Positions 16,407 through 24,119 of a stretch of DNA of 33,454 bases are shown here, in pieces. Made by a program: the position numbers and the translations under genes. Position 1 is the first letter of the stretch. Every line of letters starts with the position of its first letter. Source of the DNA: Photobacterium angustum (GTDB taxonomy: Bacteria; Pseudomonadota; Gammaproteobacteria; Enterobacterales; Vibrionaceae); the NCBI RefSeq assembly GCF_003026365.1, contig NZ_PYOM01000030.1, positions 1 to 33,454 on the forward strand, given 5' to 3'. The notes under the pieces were generated by a model. It was given only the letters and a program-made list of their open reading frames with translations, ran no database searches and was not told the origin of the DNA.

Positions 16407-17420
16407 TTGAATAATCAGAAAGCACGCTGGGGTATTGCAGGACTTGGTAAAATTGCACATCGCTTTGTTTCAGACCTGACTATGCAAGTCGACAATGCTG
16501 AACTCTATGCTGTTGCAGCTCGGGATAAACAGCGAGCTGATAGCTTTTCAAATCAATATGGTTGCCAAAGAAGTTATGGTTCATACACAGAGCTCGCAAA
16601 CGACGCTAATGTAGATATTGTCTATATCGCGACTATTCACCCATTTCATAAAGGCTTGGTTGAATTATTTCTAAATAAAGGAAAGCATGTTCTTGTAGAG
16701 AAACCAGCATTCACAAACTTACAAGATTGGGATGCTATGTCGACGCTTGCTGAAGAAAAAGGGTTACTTTTAGCTGAAGCAATGAAAACAGTCGCATTTC
16801 CAGCTTATCAAGCAATGAAGCAGTTTATAAAAGAAAACAAGGTAGCAATTAACGCGATAGAAGCTTCCTTTGGTAATTGGCATGAGTTCGATAGTGATTG
16901 GCACTTATTTAATCCAAAGTTATGTGGCGGGGCGACTTTAGATGTTGGTGTATACGGTCTCTGGTTTTATGCTGATTTGTGTCGTTTAACAAATACTCCT
17001 ATAGAGAAACCAACTGTCGAGTACGTTAATGATAATAGCCAAAGCGAAGTCGATGAAAATGTTGTGTTTAAGTTTGATGGACAGATAAAAGGTGAAATTT
17101 GCGCATCGATCACGCGTAACCTCAAACGAGAAGCCATCATTCGAGGGCCTGAACTAGAAATTGTTATTCATAATAAATGGTGGAACCCAAAGAAAATCGA
17201 CATATCGTTTAAAGGTGAACAAACACAAATTTCAGCGGCTGTAAGCGGAGGTGGGTTTGAATACGAGATAGAGCATATATCTTCGCTAATCCTAAACAAG
17301 ATCAATTATTCGGATGTCATGTGTAAAAAAACGAGTCGGCAAGTTATTTCTATTATGGAAGAGTCTCTCGTTGAGAATGGCTTTGACTATCTAGTTTGTT
17401 CGAAACCCTCAACTAATTGA
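16407..17420 (+). CDS. Gfo/Idh/MocA-family oxidoreductase (TTG start)
   Basis: The 337-residue product begins straight into a Rossmann fold (RWGIAGLGKIAHRFV, about 7-21) and has the family motif VLVEKPAF (about 92-99) and a C-terminal alpha/beta substrate domain with GGATLDVGVYGLWF. Such enzymes oxidise or reduce sugars, inositols or related compounds with NAD(P); the substrate is not clear, though trans-dihydrodiol/xylose dehydrogenase-like members share this layout. The start is a TTG: AAAGGA (16394-16399) sits 7 bases upstream, and the next Met would remove the nucleotide-binding loop. It probably belongs to the YdcZ operon. Confidence 0.85.
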   Translation: MNNQKARWGIAGLGKIAHRFVSDLTMQVDNAELYAVAARDKQRADSFSNQYGCQRSYGSYTELANDANVDIVYIATIHPFHKGLVELFLNKGKHVLVEKPAFTNLQDWDAMSTLAEEKGLLLAEAMKTVAFPAYQAMKQFIKENKVAINAIEASFGNWHEFDSDWHLFNPKLCGGATLDVGVYGLWFYADLCRLTNTPIEKPTVEYVNDNSQSEVDENVVFKFDGQIKGEICASITRNLKREAIIRGPELEIVIHNKWWNPKKIDISFKGEQTQISAAVSGGGFEYEIEHISSLILNKINYSDVMCKKTSRQVISIMEESLVENGFDYLVCSKPSTN

Positions 17421-17434
17421 TATAACAATTAGTT
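17411..17434 (+). terminator. Hairpin over the stop of the oxidoreductase gene
   Basis: A perfect 9-bp inverted repeat, AACTAATTG (17411-17419) and CAATTAGTT (17426-17434), spans the stop codon. It is AT-rich and followed only by a short T stretch, so termination here is possible but weak. Confidence 0.35.
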
Positions 17435-17549
17435 AAATTTAGACTCCTCTATACTGATATGCCATTTGTTGTGTAAATTGTTCACTCGCATTTGGCATCT
17501 ATCAGCAAGGAATGATGAGTTATCTGTAATGGTAGGTTTGGAGAGTTAG

Positions 17550-17981
17550 ATGTACACAACCCGTCAAGCAGAAAATAGTGATTATGAGTTTCTGTTCGAA
17601 CTTAAGAAATCAGCAGAATTTGAACCGATTAAAGCTGTCTTTGGTTGGAACGAAAATGTTCAAAGAAAAATTCATCGCGAAGAATGGGACGAGGAAAAAC
17701 CAATCATAATCGAAGTTGACGGAGTTGCAGTGGGGAGCTACCTTGTGCAATTCCACGCAGAACACCTGTACTTTTGTCGTTTTTTCTTGTTACCAAAGTA
17801 TCAGTGTAAAGGCATTGGTAGCCAAGTATTGAAAACTGTTATTGAATTAGCTAACCAAAAGTCATTACCTATTAAGCTGAGTTATTTACAAGGAAACCGA
17901 GTGGGGCAACTGTATAAAAGGTTTGGTTTCGAGATTACTGGGCAAGACAAAGAGTTTGTTTACATGCTCAAACCATGCTGA
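17550..17981 (+). CDS. GNAT-family N-acetyltransferase
   Basis: The 143-residue protein has a GNAT fold: the acetyl-CoA loop PKYQCKGIGSQVLKTVIELA (about 93-112) and a C-terminal GQLYKRFGFEITGQ, typical of small-molecule acetyltransferases. The substrate is unknown. GGAGAG upstream is a good ribosome binding site. It is a single gene with about 130 bases of intergenic DNA on each side. Confidence 0.82.
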   Translation: MYTTRQAENSDYEFLFELKKSAEFEPIKAVFGWNENVQRKIHREEWDEEKPIIIEVDGVAVGSYLVQFHAEHLYFCRFFLLPKYQCKGIGSQVLKTVIELANQKSLPIKLSYLQGNRVGQLYKRFGFEITGQDKEFVYMLKPC

Positions 17982-18100
17982 TCATAATAAAACCAACGTG
18001 GATGTTACTTAATTACCTCATTAGCACGCAGGTTAAATGACATTACAAGGGAAGTACTGTTATCGAAATTATATTAGGGATACTTGCTTTAGTTACTTCT

Positions 18101-18772
18101 ATGATTGCCGCCGTCGTCGGGTTTGGTGGCGGTATGTTATTGATTGCTTTTCTACCTTCATTTCTGGCGCCAAGCCTTATCATCCCTACTCACGGACTTG
18201 TTCAATTAGCAAGTAACTCATCTAGGATGCTGTTTTCAATTAATAAAGTGAGGTGGGAGCTGCTACCACGCTTCTTAATTGGCTCGGTGCTCGGTTCACT
18301 TGTCATCGGTTATGGTTTGTCTCATATATCGATGGATTATGTTCCATTGGGCATCGGTCTGTATATTTTACTTAACTTATGGAATCCGCGTTTTTCTAAA
18401 GCTGTGAGTAAGTATGAAAACTATTACTTGATCGGTTTTCTACAAACAGGATTAGGGCTTGTAATTGGTGCTCCTGGCCCGCTTGCTTTGACGGTTTTAA
18501 CAAAACAGCTCAAGTGTAAAGATGAAATCATAGCGACCAGTTCGCTATTTATGTCTATCAGTCATTTAGCCAAGGTCCCCGTGTACCTTGTACTTTCCTC
18601 GGAACTACTTACCGATGTGCCAGTCATTGTTATTATGGTTATAGGGGCGGTAGTAGGATCGTATATAGGCACCAAGTTTCGTTTTAAGGCAAATAATGCC
18701 GCCCTTGTTAAAATTATAAAGATATTACTGACGCTATTAGCTCTGCGTATGATAGTTGAAGTTTTATTGTAA
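18101..18772 (+). CDS. TauE/SafE-family permease, start codon uncertain
   Basis: The 223 residues from the first ATG form a TauE/SafE (DUF81) transporter with about seven to eight membrane helices; VGFGGGMLLIAFLPSFLAPS is the diagnostic first motif and GFLQTGLGLVIGAPGPL the second. Members export sulfite, organosulfonates or other anions. The ATG at 18101 falls in the middle of helix 1. The same frame upstream still reads like the family (VIEIILGILALVTS, from 18059) and follows AAGGGAAG (18047-18054), but it holds no ATG, GTG or TTG before the in-frame TGA at 18038-18040. The true start may be a rare codon such as ATC (18062), or the gene may have lost a GTG (now GTT at 18059). Confidence 0.75.
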   Translation: MIAAVVGFGGGMLLIAFLPSFLAPSLIIPTHGLVQLASNSSRMLFSINKVRWELLPRFLIGSVLGSLVIGYGLSHISMDYVPLGIGLYILLNLWNPRFSKAVSKYENYYLIGFLQTGLGLVIGAPGPLALTVLTKQLKCKDEIIATSSLFMSISHLAKVPVYLVLSSELLTDVPVIVIMVIGAVVGSYIGTKFRFKANNAALVKIIKILLTLLALRMIVEVLL

Positions 18773-18879
18773 AACGGTTTTCAGTGTCTCATGACTAAAT
18801 TTTTGTTTAATACTGTTCTATCTCAGTATCACTATGAGGTAGGTTATATTGCGGTATTAAATATTAGGGACAAGAAAAG

Positions 18880-19176
18880 ATGATTAGGCATATATTACTT
18901 ATAAAATTCAAAGAGTCGTCACCTGCATCCGAGATTGAAAAACTTAAAGGTTTGTTCGAATTAATACCCGAGAAAATAGAGGGTGTTGAATCGGTAGAGT
19001 GGGGTGAGAATGATAGTCCTGAAGATAAAAATAAAGGTTATACCCATTCGGTTTTGATGACTTTTTCGGATGAAGGTGGCCGACAAAATTATTTACCGCA
19101 TGTTGAACACGATACTTTAAAACAAGTGTTTAGTCCTTTGCTCGAGGATATCATCGTTTTTGATTACACTTGCTAA
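18880..19176 (+). CDS. Dabb (stress-responsive A/B barrel) domain protein
   Basis: The 98-residue product consists of one Dabb domain: it begins MIRHILLIKFKESS, has the central VESVEWGENDSPEDKNKGYT and a C-terminal YLPHVEHDTLKQVFSPLLED segment. Dabb proteins form dimeric alpha/beta barrels; functions vary and none can be assigned here. AGGGA upstream is the ribosome binding site. It stands alone. Confidence 0.85.
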   Translation: MIRHILLIKFKESSPASEIEKLKGLFELIPEKIEGVESVEWGENDSPEDKNKGYTHSVLMTFSDEGGRQNYLPHVEHDTLKQVFSPLLEDIIVFDYTC

Positions 19177-19288
19177 TCTGTGATACTGATAAATAATTTC
19201 AACCCGATTTCTCGTATTTATAGCGGAACTTTAAAAGTGGGTAACAAAACGATTTTCTGAAGAGTAATATATCTTTTGGTGAGGAAAA

Positions 19289-19822
19289 ATGGACAAAATT
19301 GTAGAATTAATAAAACAAGATCCGGTAAGAACCGAGGCTCTTTATTATGTTTCTTTATTGGGTTTACCACAATGTTATATTGCCGCAGGTTTTGTGAGAA
19401 ATTTAGTGTGGGAATCATTACATGGTTTCAAATCACCGAGCCCTTTAAATGACATTGATGTCATCTACTTTGATCCTGAAGAGTTAAACCCCAACGCCTA
19501 TTTAGATTATGAAGCAGAATTAAATAAATGTATGCCCGATCTTAATTGGCAAGTGCGTAATCAAGCGATAATGCATAAGCGAAATAATGATAAACCGTAT
19601 CAAAGTACTATGGATGCAATGAGTTATTGGCCTGAAAAGGAAACGGCTATTGCAGTACGTCAAATAGGTCAAGATCAATATGAATGCATTGCCGCATTTG
19701 GTTTTGAATCTCTATTTAATTACTGCATTACATATAATGCCAAGAGACCTCGTGAAATCTTTGACAATAGAATCAATTCAAAACAGTGGTTAGTGAAATG
19801 GCCTACTTTGAAAGTTGTATAA
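19289..19822 (+). CDS. Nucleotidyltransferase-fold protein (NTP_transf_6 / DUF925-like)
   Basis: The 177-residue protein resembles the DUF925 nucleotidyltransferase-like family. It shows AAGFVRNLVWESLHG followed by LNDIDVIYFD, the expected position of the catalytic DxD pair, a central WQVRNQAIMHKRN and a C-terminal RPREIFDNRINSKQWLVKWP. Whether it is an active transferase is unknown. GAGGAAAA precedes the ATG. Confidence 0.78.
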   Translation: MDKIVELIKQDPVRTEALYYVSLLGLPQCYIAAGFVRNLVWESLHGFKSPSPLNDIDVIYFDPEELNPNAYLDYEAELNKCMPDLNWQVRNQAIMHKRNNDKPYQSTMDAMSYWPEKETAIAVRQIGQDQYECIAAFGFESLFNYCITYNAKRPREIFDNRINSKQWLVKWPTLKVV

Positions 19823-19889
19823 TAGACGTTAAGAAATATTAGATGCCTTAATCTAACTCTACTGATTAATAATAAATTAAAGGACAATA

Positions 19890-20108
19890 ATGAGAGCATC
19901 ACTAAGAAATAAAATTATAGATGTGTGCAATAAAAAGATAACTAGTAAAGGTGAAAATGTAGGCGTGTCATTTTACGCTTTTTTCAAAAACAAAAATGAC
20001 GATCCTGACTTGTTAATGGAAGCTGCTAAATGGTGGATTGAAACGCATCAGCTCGATCATTTTGAAAAAGCGTCCACAATCAAGTTGATGGTTGAATCAG
20101 GGAAATGA
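19890..20108 (+). CDS. Small conserved protein (DUF6500-like)
   Basis: The 72-residue product is basic at the N-terminus (MRASLRNKIIDVCNKKI) and contains VGVSFYAFFKNKNDDPDLLM and AAKWWIETHQLDHFEKA. It looks like a conserved small family of marine gammaproteobacteria (I recall it as DUF6500, not verified). No catalytic motif or membrane segment is seen. AAAGGA (about 19879-19884) is a good ribosome binding site. Confidence 0.65.
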   Translation: MRASLRNKIIDVCNKKITSKGENVGVSFYAFFKNKNDDPDLLMEAAKWWIETHQLDHFEKASTIKLMVESGK

Positions 20109-20246
20109 ATCTTAGTCTATGCAAAATAAGTTAATGGTTTGTTTAAAAATATATAAATATTAGTTCTATATCGACTGAAAAGTAGTGAAAATGTCAAAAG
20201 TGAAATTATTCTATATTGAGTGTTATTAATTTGTTTTGTTGCTAGG

Positions 20247-20275
20247 TTGAAGATGTAAATTTGCTATCTTAGAAT
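20247..20275 (+). promoter_or_regulatory. Candidate sigma70 promoter of the two-module lipoprotein gene
   Basis: TTGAAG (20247-20252) and TAGAAT (20270-20275) are 17 bases apart, about 30 bases before the lipoprotein ATG. Confidence 0.5.
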
Positions 20276-20306
20276 ATACATAATCTTATTAGTGTCGATA
20301 ATTACC

Positions 20307-20885
20307 ATGAAAAAAATAACTCTCTTAATAATTTGTTTTTTATTAGTCTCTGGTTGTGTGACAAGAAAAATACACGTTTCACCGGAAGCAAATAAAGTGA
20401 CGGCAATTTCACCTGCTCTAGCAAAAGAAGAAAAGTGCCAAATTATTGCTACTCACTCGATTAAAGATGCGCACCCAAATAACGTAGATCGTGAACTGAA
20501 AAATGTCACTTATGCTAAGGGTGGTAATCATTTTGCTATCATAGAGGTTATGGATACCAAGAGTTCACGTCCTAGTAGTGTTGTTGCAGAGTTATACAAC
20601 TGTAATGACAGAACAGCTGAAAATACTGATTCAGAACTTCTTCCTGGTGCTGAAAATGTTAAGCCGCTAATTATTTCAGATATGAATCAAAAGCAGTGTA
20701 CGTTAATTGATACTGACGTTGTGAAAAGTACTCATGCTGATAATTTAGAAGCTGAAATTGCAAATAAAACTTACATGTTAGGCGGTAACCGCTTCCATAT
20801 CACTAAAGTGATTGATACGGAGGAGGGTAAAGCAAATTCAGTTGTTATTGATGCTTATCGTTGTGGTAAAGAGCTCACTCAATAA
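20307..20885 (+). CDS. Lipoprotein with two tandem 56-residue Cys-bounded modules
   Basis: The 192-residue product has a lipoprotein signal peptide (MKKITLLIICFLLVSGC, lipobox VSGC with Cys17). The mature part contains two copies of one module, each running from Cys to Cys over exactly 56 residues: residues 44-99 and 131-186. They share C-x-x-I-x-T, a YxxGGNxF core, an xVxDT turn and an SSVV/NSVV-A-Y-x-C end. The end cysteines may form a disulfide in each module. The module resembles DUF4156/RcsF-like small periplasmic domains, but I cannot assign it firmly. The upstream in-frame GTG (20292) is not used here because the signal peptide begins at 20307. No strong ribosome binding site is visible. 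Confidence 0.78.
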   Translation: MKKITLLIICFLLVSGCVTRKIHVSPEANKVTAISPALAKEEKCQIIATHSIKDAHPNNVDRELKNVTYAKGGNHFAIIEVMDTKSSRPSSVVAELYNCNDRTAENTDSELLPGAENVKPLIISDMNQKQCTLIDTDVVKSTHADNLEAEIANKTYMLGGNRFHITKVIDTEEGKANSVVIDAYRCGKELTQ

Positions 20886-20904
20886 CACTCTCTTAAATAA
20901 AATT

Positions 20905-20957
20905 AAAAGCAATAATGTTGTTTTGTAATGATATGCAAAATGATTTATTGCTTTTTC
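20905..20957. terminator. Bidirectional terminator between convergent genes
   Basis: A perfect 11-bp stem, AAAAGCAATAA (20905-20915) with TTATTGCTTTT (20945-20955), has a 29-base loop and T/A runs on both sides. It lies between the lipoprotein gene and the converging DeoR-family gene. Confidence 0.55.
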
Positions 20958-20995
20958 TTTGTGAAGTTAAGCTCAAATGTATACTTCAATTAAAA

Positions 20996-21754
20996 TCAAT
21001 TATCTTTGATATTGTTACTAAATACACGATCAAACTGGCAAAGAGGCGCAACTTTTGTACTGGCTTTACGTTGCCATTTTGTATGATTGGCTACTAACCA
21101 GGTTTGTTGCGAATTGTCTAAAATTGCCTGACTAACTCTGCTTTCTCTTAGCTCATGCTCCATCGCCACAGCTTGCTTTTTCTCTGCTGAATTTGTGGTT
21201 TGAGGTGAGGAGTAAGGTAATTCACTGATACCCGCGCAGCCAATAATACCGATGTCTGCTGCAAATTGACTAAAGTAATTAAGTACCGTGTCATCGACAA
21301 TATCACCACCGTTCGCTCTTATTTTGCCACTGGGTATCCAAGTTTCTATATTTTCGAACTTAGAGAGCGTATGCGCAGCTTGAAAATTATTCGTCACTAC
21401 TCGTAATTCTCGGTGGTTTACTAATTGCTCAGCGATACACGCAATGGTGGTTCCGATACCTAAAAATAATGTACACCCATTAGGGATGGCTTTAGCGACG
21501 TTTCTTGCTATTTCTTGTTTTTCGTCTTTATTGGTGATTTGTCTTGCATCGTAACTTCGATTGCTTAACGTAACAGGAAGACCAACGCCACCATGGTGAC
21601 GCATAGCGATCCCTAGTTGGCAAAGTAAGTTAATGTCGCGTCTGATGGTTTGTGGTGTTATTTCAAACTTTTGCGCTAATTCTTCAATTGAGCAATATTC
21701 TTGCTTATGTATTAAAGTAATTATTTGTTGTTGACGGGTACTTAAATCATCCAT
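20996..21754 (-). CDS. DeoR-family transcriptional regulator (GlpR-like)
   Basis: The 252-residue protein has a DeoR-type N-terminal helix-turn-helix (LSTRQQQIITLIHKQEYCSI, then EELAQKFEITPQTIRRDINLL) and a DeoR C-terminal sugar-phosphate sensor domain (GIGTTIACIAEQL, VVTNNFQAAHTL, IGIIGCAGISE). GlpR in Escherichia coli is of this type and senses glycerol-3-phosphate. It lies downstream of the glycerophosphodiesterase gene on the same strand (32 bases apart) and divergent to ugpBAEC, so it probably controls this locus. Two Met starts are possible (21769, 21754): AGAGG directly abuts the first and is 15 bases from the second. The second gives the usual family N-terminus. Confidence 0.88.
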   Translation of the reverse strand: MDDLSTRQQQIITLIHKQEYCSIEELAQKFEITPQTIRRDINLLCQLGIAMRHHGGVGLPVTLSNRSYDARQITNKDEKQEIARNVAKAIPNGCTLFLGIGTTIACIAEQLVNHRELRVVTNNFQAAHTLSKFENIETWIPSGKIRANGGDIVDDTVLNYFSQFAADIGIIGCAGISELPYSSPQTTNSAEKKQAVAMEHELRESRVSQAILDNSQQTWLVANHTKWQRKASTKVAPLCQFDRVFSNNIKDN

Positions 21755-21786
21755 GAAATATGTTGCCATCCTCTATTTGATTATTT

Positions 21787-22500
21787 TTATGCTAGGTAAC
21801 GGTTTGGCGTATCGGTGATCATCATATCAACTCCCCATAGCCAGTGATCTTCAACAAGTTCCGGTTGGTTCGGGGTGTAACAGTAAAGCTGATAACCTAA
21901 ATGTTTTACTGCTTTTGCTTTTTCTTCTGTTAAATAACGATAATTACAATGAACACTAAAAGCGTCTAGCTCTATCAAAACATCAGCGTGATTATTTGGG
22001 ATCGTTTCCCACAATTGACCTCTTCTAACGTGAGGAAGATGCTGCTTTATAGCTAATAGCGCTGATTGGTCAAAACTAGAGAAAAGCATCAACTCAGGTT
22101 CAATATTTAGCTTATTAATCACTTCAGCCACTTTTTCACATAGCAAATGAATACAGTCTCCTGCGTGAATTTTTAATTCTATATTTAACGCCACCTTAGC
22201 TTCACTTGTTAGCTGTAATACTTCTTCTAATGTCGGTATGCTTTCCCCCTTAAAATCATCGCTAAACCAAGAGCCAGCATCTAGCTGTTTTAGTTCTGTT
22301 TTTGATAAGTTTCTCACTTCCCCTTTGCCGTTACTGCAACGATTTACTGTCTTGTCGTGTATTACCATAGGAACGTGATCAGCACTTAATTGAACGTCAA
22401 TTTCAATCCACTCACAGCCATAGTTAATTGCTTCTTTCATCGCTGCAAGGGTGTTTTCAGGGGCTAAGCTCGAAAAACCACGGTGAGCTGTAATTTTCAT
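21787..22500 (-). CDS. ugpQ: Cytoplasmic glycerophosphodiester phosphodiesterase (UgpQ-like)
   Basis: GDPD enzymes split glycerophosphodiesters into glycerol-3-phosphate and an alcohol. The 237-residue product starts MKITAHRGFSSLAPENTLAA, with the catalytic HRG and PENT motifs, then WIEIDVQLSADHVPMVIHDK, with the metal-binding Glu/Asp and the second catalytic His. There is no signal peptide, so it acts in the cytoplasm on substrates imported by the adjacent Ugp transporter, as E. coli UgpQ does. Three in-frame ATGs lie close together (22512, 22506, 22500); the last has GGAA at ideal spacing and begins the conserved fold. Unlike in E. coli, the gene is divergent from ugpBAEC and paired with a regulator gene. 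Confidence 0.9.
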   Translation of the reverse strand: MKITAHRGFSSLAPENTLAAMKEAINYGCEWIEIDVQLSADHVPMVIHDKTVNRCSNGKGEVRNLSKTELKQLDAGSWFSDDFKGESIPTLEEVLQLTSEAKVALNIELKIHAGDCIHLLCEKVAEVINKLNIEPELMLFSSFDQSALLAIKQHLPHVRRGQLWETIPNNHADVLIELDAFSVHCNYRYLTEEKAKAVKHLGYQLYCYTPNQPELVEDHWLWGVDMMITDTPNRYLA

Positions 22501-22603
22501 TTTCATTTCCATCTGTAGTTATTTTCAAATGAACTATCCATGTGTTTGATGAAAATTTTATTACATCTGCTTTGAAAGTCTTAATCTTATTTACTTCATG
22601 CAA

Positions 22604-22637
22604 CTGTAACAGAGATGTCACTTTTTGCTTCTAATGT
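22604..22637 (+). promoter_or_regulatory. Candidate PhoB box and -10 of the ugpBAEC operon
   Basis: CTGTAAC (22604-22610) and ATGTCAC (22615-22621) are separated by four bases, as in the CTGTCAT-N4-CTGTCAT Pho box (5 of 7 matches each). A TAATGT -10 (22632-22637) follows after 10 bases, the spacing of PhoB-activated promoters. E. coli ugp belongs to the Pho regulon. Confidence 0.6.
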
Positions 22638-22681
22638 TCACTTGAAAATAAACGAGTGGTTGGAACACAAGAAGTGAACAT
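22634..22681. promoter_or_regulatory. Candidate operator: 10-bp inverted repeat over the ugp promoter
   Basis: ATGTTCACTT (22634-22643) and AAGTGAACAT (22672-22681) are perfect inverted copies with a 28-base spacer. The left arm overlaps the candidate -10, the right arm lies in the leader. The ATGTTC core resembles the half-site of GlpR operators, so the neighbouring DeoR-family protein is the likely binder. Confidence 0.5.
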
Positions 22682-22728
22682 CCACTAAATCGTCAGCTTT
22701 TGTTAAAAATGGTTTCCAAGGAATAAAA

Positions 22729-24039
22729 ATGGCTTTTAAACATATTGCAGGACTTGCCGTTACAGCGGCGCTAATGAGTACACAAGTGCAAGCAAAGACC
22801 GAAATTGAATGGTGGCATGCTATGGGTGGGGCATTAGGTAAAAAGGTGAATGAAATTGCCGATAACTTTAATGCCAGCCAATCTGAATACGAGATTAAAC
22901 CTGTTTTTAAAGGTACTTATGCCGAAACGATGACAGGTGCAATTGCTGCATTTAGAGCGAAAGAGCAGCCTGCCATTGTACAAGTTTTCGAAGTAGGCAC
23001 TGCCACTATGATGGGAGCGAAGAAAGCGGTTTATCCTGTATATGAATTAATGGCTGATACCAAAGAACCTTTTAACAAAAACGATTATTTATCAGCTGTA
23101 ACAGGTTATTACACTACTAACGATGGCAAAATGTTATCCTTGCCATTTAACAGTTCAACCCCAGTGCTTTATTACAACAAAGAGATGTTTGCTAAAGCGG
23201 GGATTACCTCTCCACCCAAAACATGGAAACAAGTAGAAGAAGATTCTCGCAAGCTGATTGCTTCAGGTGCTAAATGTGGCTTTAGTACAACATGGCAGTC
23301 ATGGACGCAAATCGAAAACTTCGGTGCAAGAAACAATGTTGCAATGGCAACCAACAATAATGGCTTTGATGGTGTAGATACCAAATTTACCTTTAATAAT
23401 GCGCCTTTCGTTAAACATATTGAACAGATGGGTAAGTGGGCTAAAGAAGGTCTGTTCAAATATGGTGGACGTCAGTCTGATGGTATGCCGCTTTTCTATA
23501 CAGGTGAGTGTGCGATGACCATGGGCTCATCTGCGGGTCTAGCTGGTATTCAAGAGAATATGAAAGGGGTAGATGTCGGTGTTGCACAATTACCTTATGA
23601 TGATGAATTAGTTAAAAAACCACAAAACACGATTATAGGTGGCGCGTCGTTATGGGTACTTCGTGGACACTCAAAAGAAGAATACAAAGGTGTTGCTAAG
23701 TTCTTTACCTACCTTTCAAGCCCTGCGGTTCAAGCTGATTGGCACCAATTCTCTGGTTACTTACCAATCACAGAAAAAGCGTACGAACTCACCCAAAAGC
23801 AAGGCTTTTACAAAACTCACCCGGGGACAGATGTTGCTGTTAAGCAGATGACATCAACAACACCTACGGTTAATTCAAAAGGTTTACGCTTCGGTAACTT
23901 CTTACAAACGCGCGACATTATTAATGAAGAACTTGAAGCCGTATGGGCGGGTAAAATTTCGGCAAAAGAAGCATTAGATAATGCGAAAAGCCGAGGTGAC
24001 GCGCAGCTTCGTCGCTTTGAAAGAACACAAAAATCATAA
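22729..24039 (+). CDS. ugpB: sn-Glycerol-3-phosphate-binding periplasmic protein UgpB
   Basis: UgpB captures glycerol-3-phosphate and glycerophosphodiesters in the periplasm for the Ugp ABC importer. The 436-residue product has a signal peptide (cleavage after VQA, residue 22) followed at once by the UgpB hallmark KTEIEWWHAMGGALGKKVNE. Other family segments are NSSTPVLYYNKEMFAKAG, the TGECAMTMGSSAG motif and the C-terminal RFGNFLQTRDIINEELEAVW. Length matches E. coli UgpB (about 438). AAGGA lies about 8 bases before the ATG. Gene order ugpB-A-E-C is as in E. coli. Confidence 0.96.
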   Translation: MAFKHIAGLAVTAALMSTQVQAKTEIEWWHAMGGALGKKVNEIADNFNASQSEYEIKPVFKGTYAETMTGAIAAFRAKEQPAIVQVFEVGTATMMGAKKAVYPVYELMADTKEPFNKNDYLSAVTGYYTTNDGKMLSLPFNSSTPVLYYNKEMFAKAGITSPPKTWKQVEEDSRKLIASGAKCGFSTTWQSWTQIENFGARNNVAMATNNNGFDGVDTKFTFNNAPFVKHIEQMGKWAKEGLFKYGGRQSDGMPLFYTGECAMTMGSSAGLAGIQENMKGVDVGVAQLPYDDELVKKPQNTIIGGASLWVLRGHSKEEYKGVAKFFTYLSSPAVQADWHQFSGYLPITEKAYELTQKQGFYKTHPGTDVAVKQMTSTTPTVNSKGLRFGNFLQTRDIINEELEAVWAGKISAKEALDNAKSRGDAQLRRFERTQKS

Positions 24040-24061
24040 TTTAAATATTTGATTAAGATTC

Positions 24062-24087
24062 ATCCCCCGCTAATTTGGGCGGGGGAT
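24062..24087 (+). promoter_or_regulatory. Strong hairpin between ugpB and ugpA
   Basis: A 9-bp perfect stem, ATCCCCCGC (24062-24070) with GCGGGGGAT (24079-24087), has an 8-base loop and no T run after it. Such hairpins after binding-protein genes (as between malE and malF) protect the upstream message or reduce read-through, allowing more binding protein than permease. Confidence 0.65.
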
Positions 24088-24119
24088 ATACACCTTGCCT
24101 GTATTATTTTGGTATTTGT

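Noticed and set aside
17465..17512. Imperfect inverted repeat TGATATGCCA / TGGCATCTATCA before a GNAT gene
   Set aside because: The arms are interrupted and the spacing is long. There is not enough support to call an operator or terminator.
9482..20306. Integron gene-cassette array, suggested by many small unrelated genes (GNAT, GFA, DUF1801, Dabb)
   Set aside because: No pairs of RYYYAAC and GTTRRRY core sites with folding arms were seen between the genes, gap lengths vary, and several genes are on the opposite strand. A lone GTTAGGC near 10502 has no partner.
20915..21097. 60-codon + strand frame opposite the DeoR-family gene
   Set aside because: It overlaps the terminator and the 3' end of a well-supported gene on the other strand and shows no domain.
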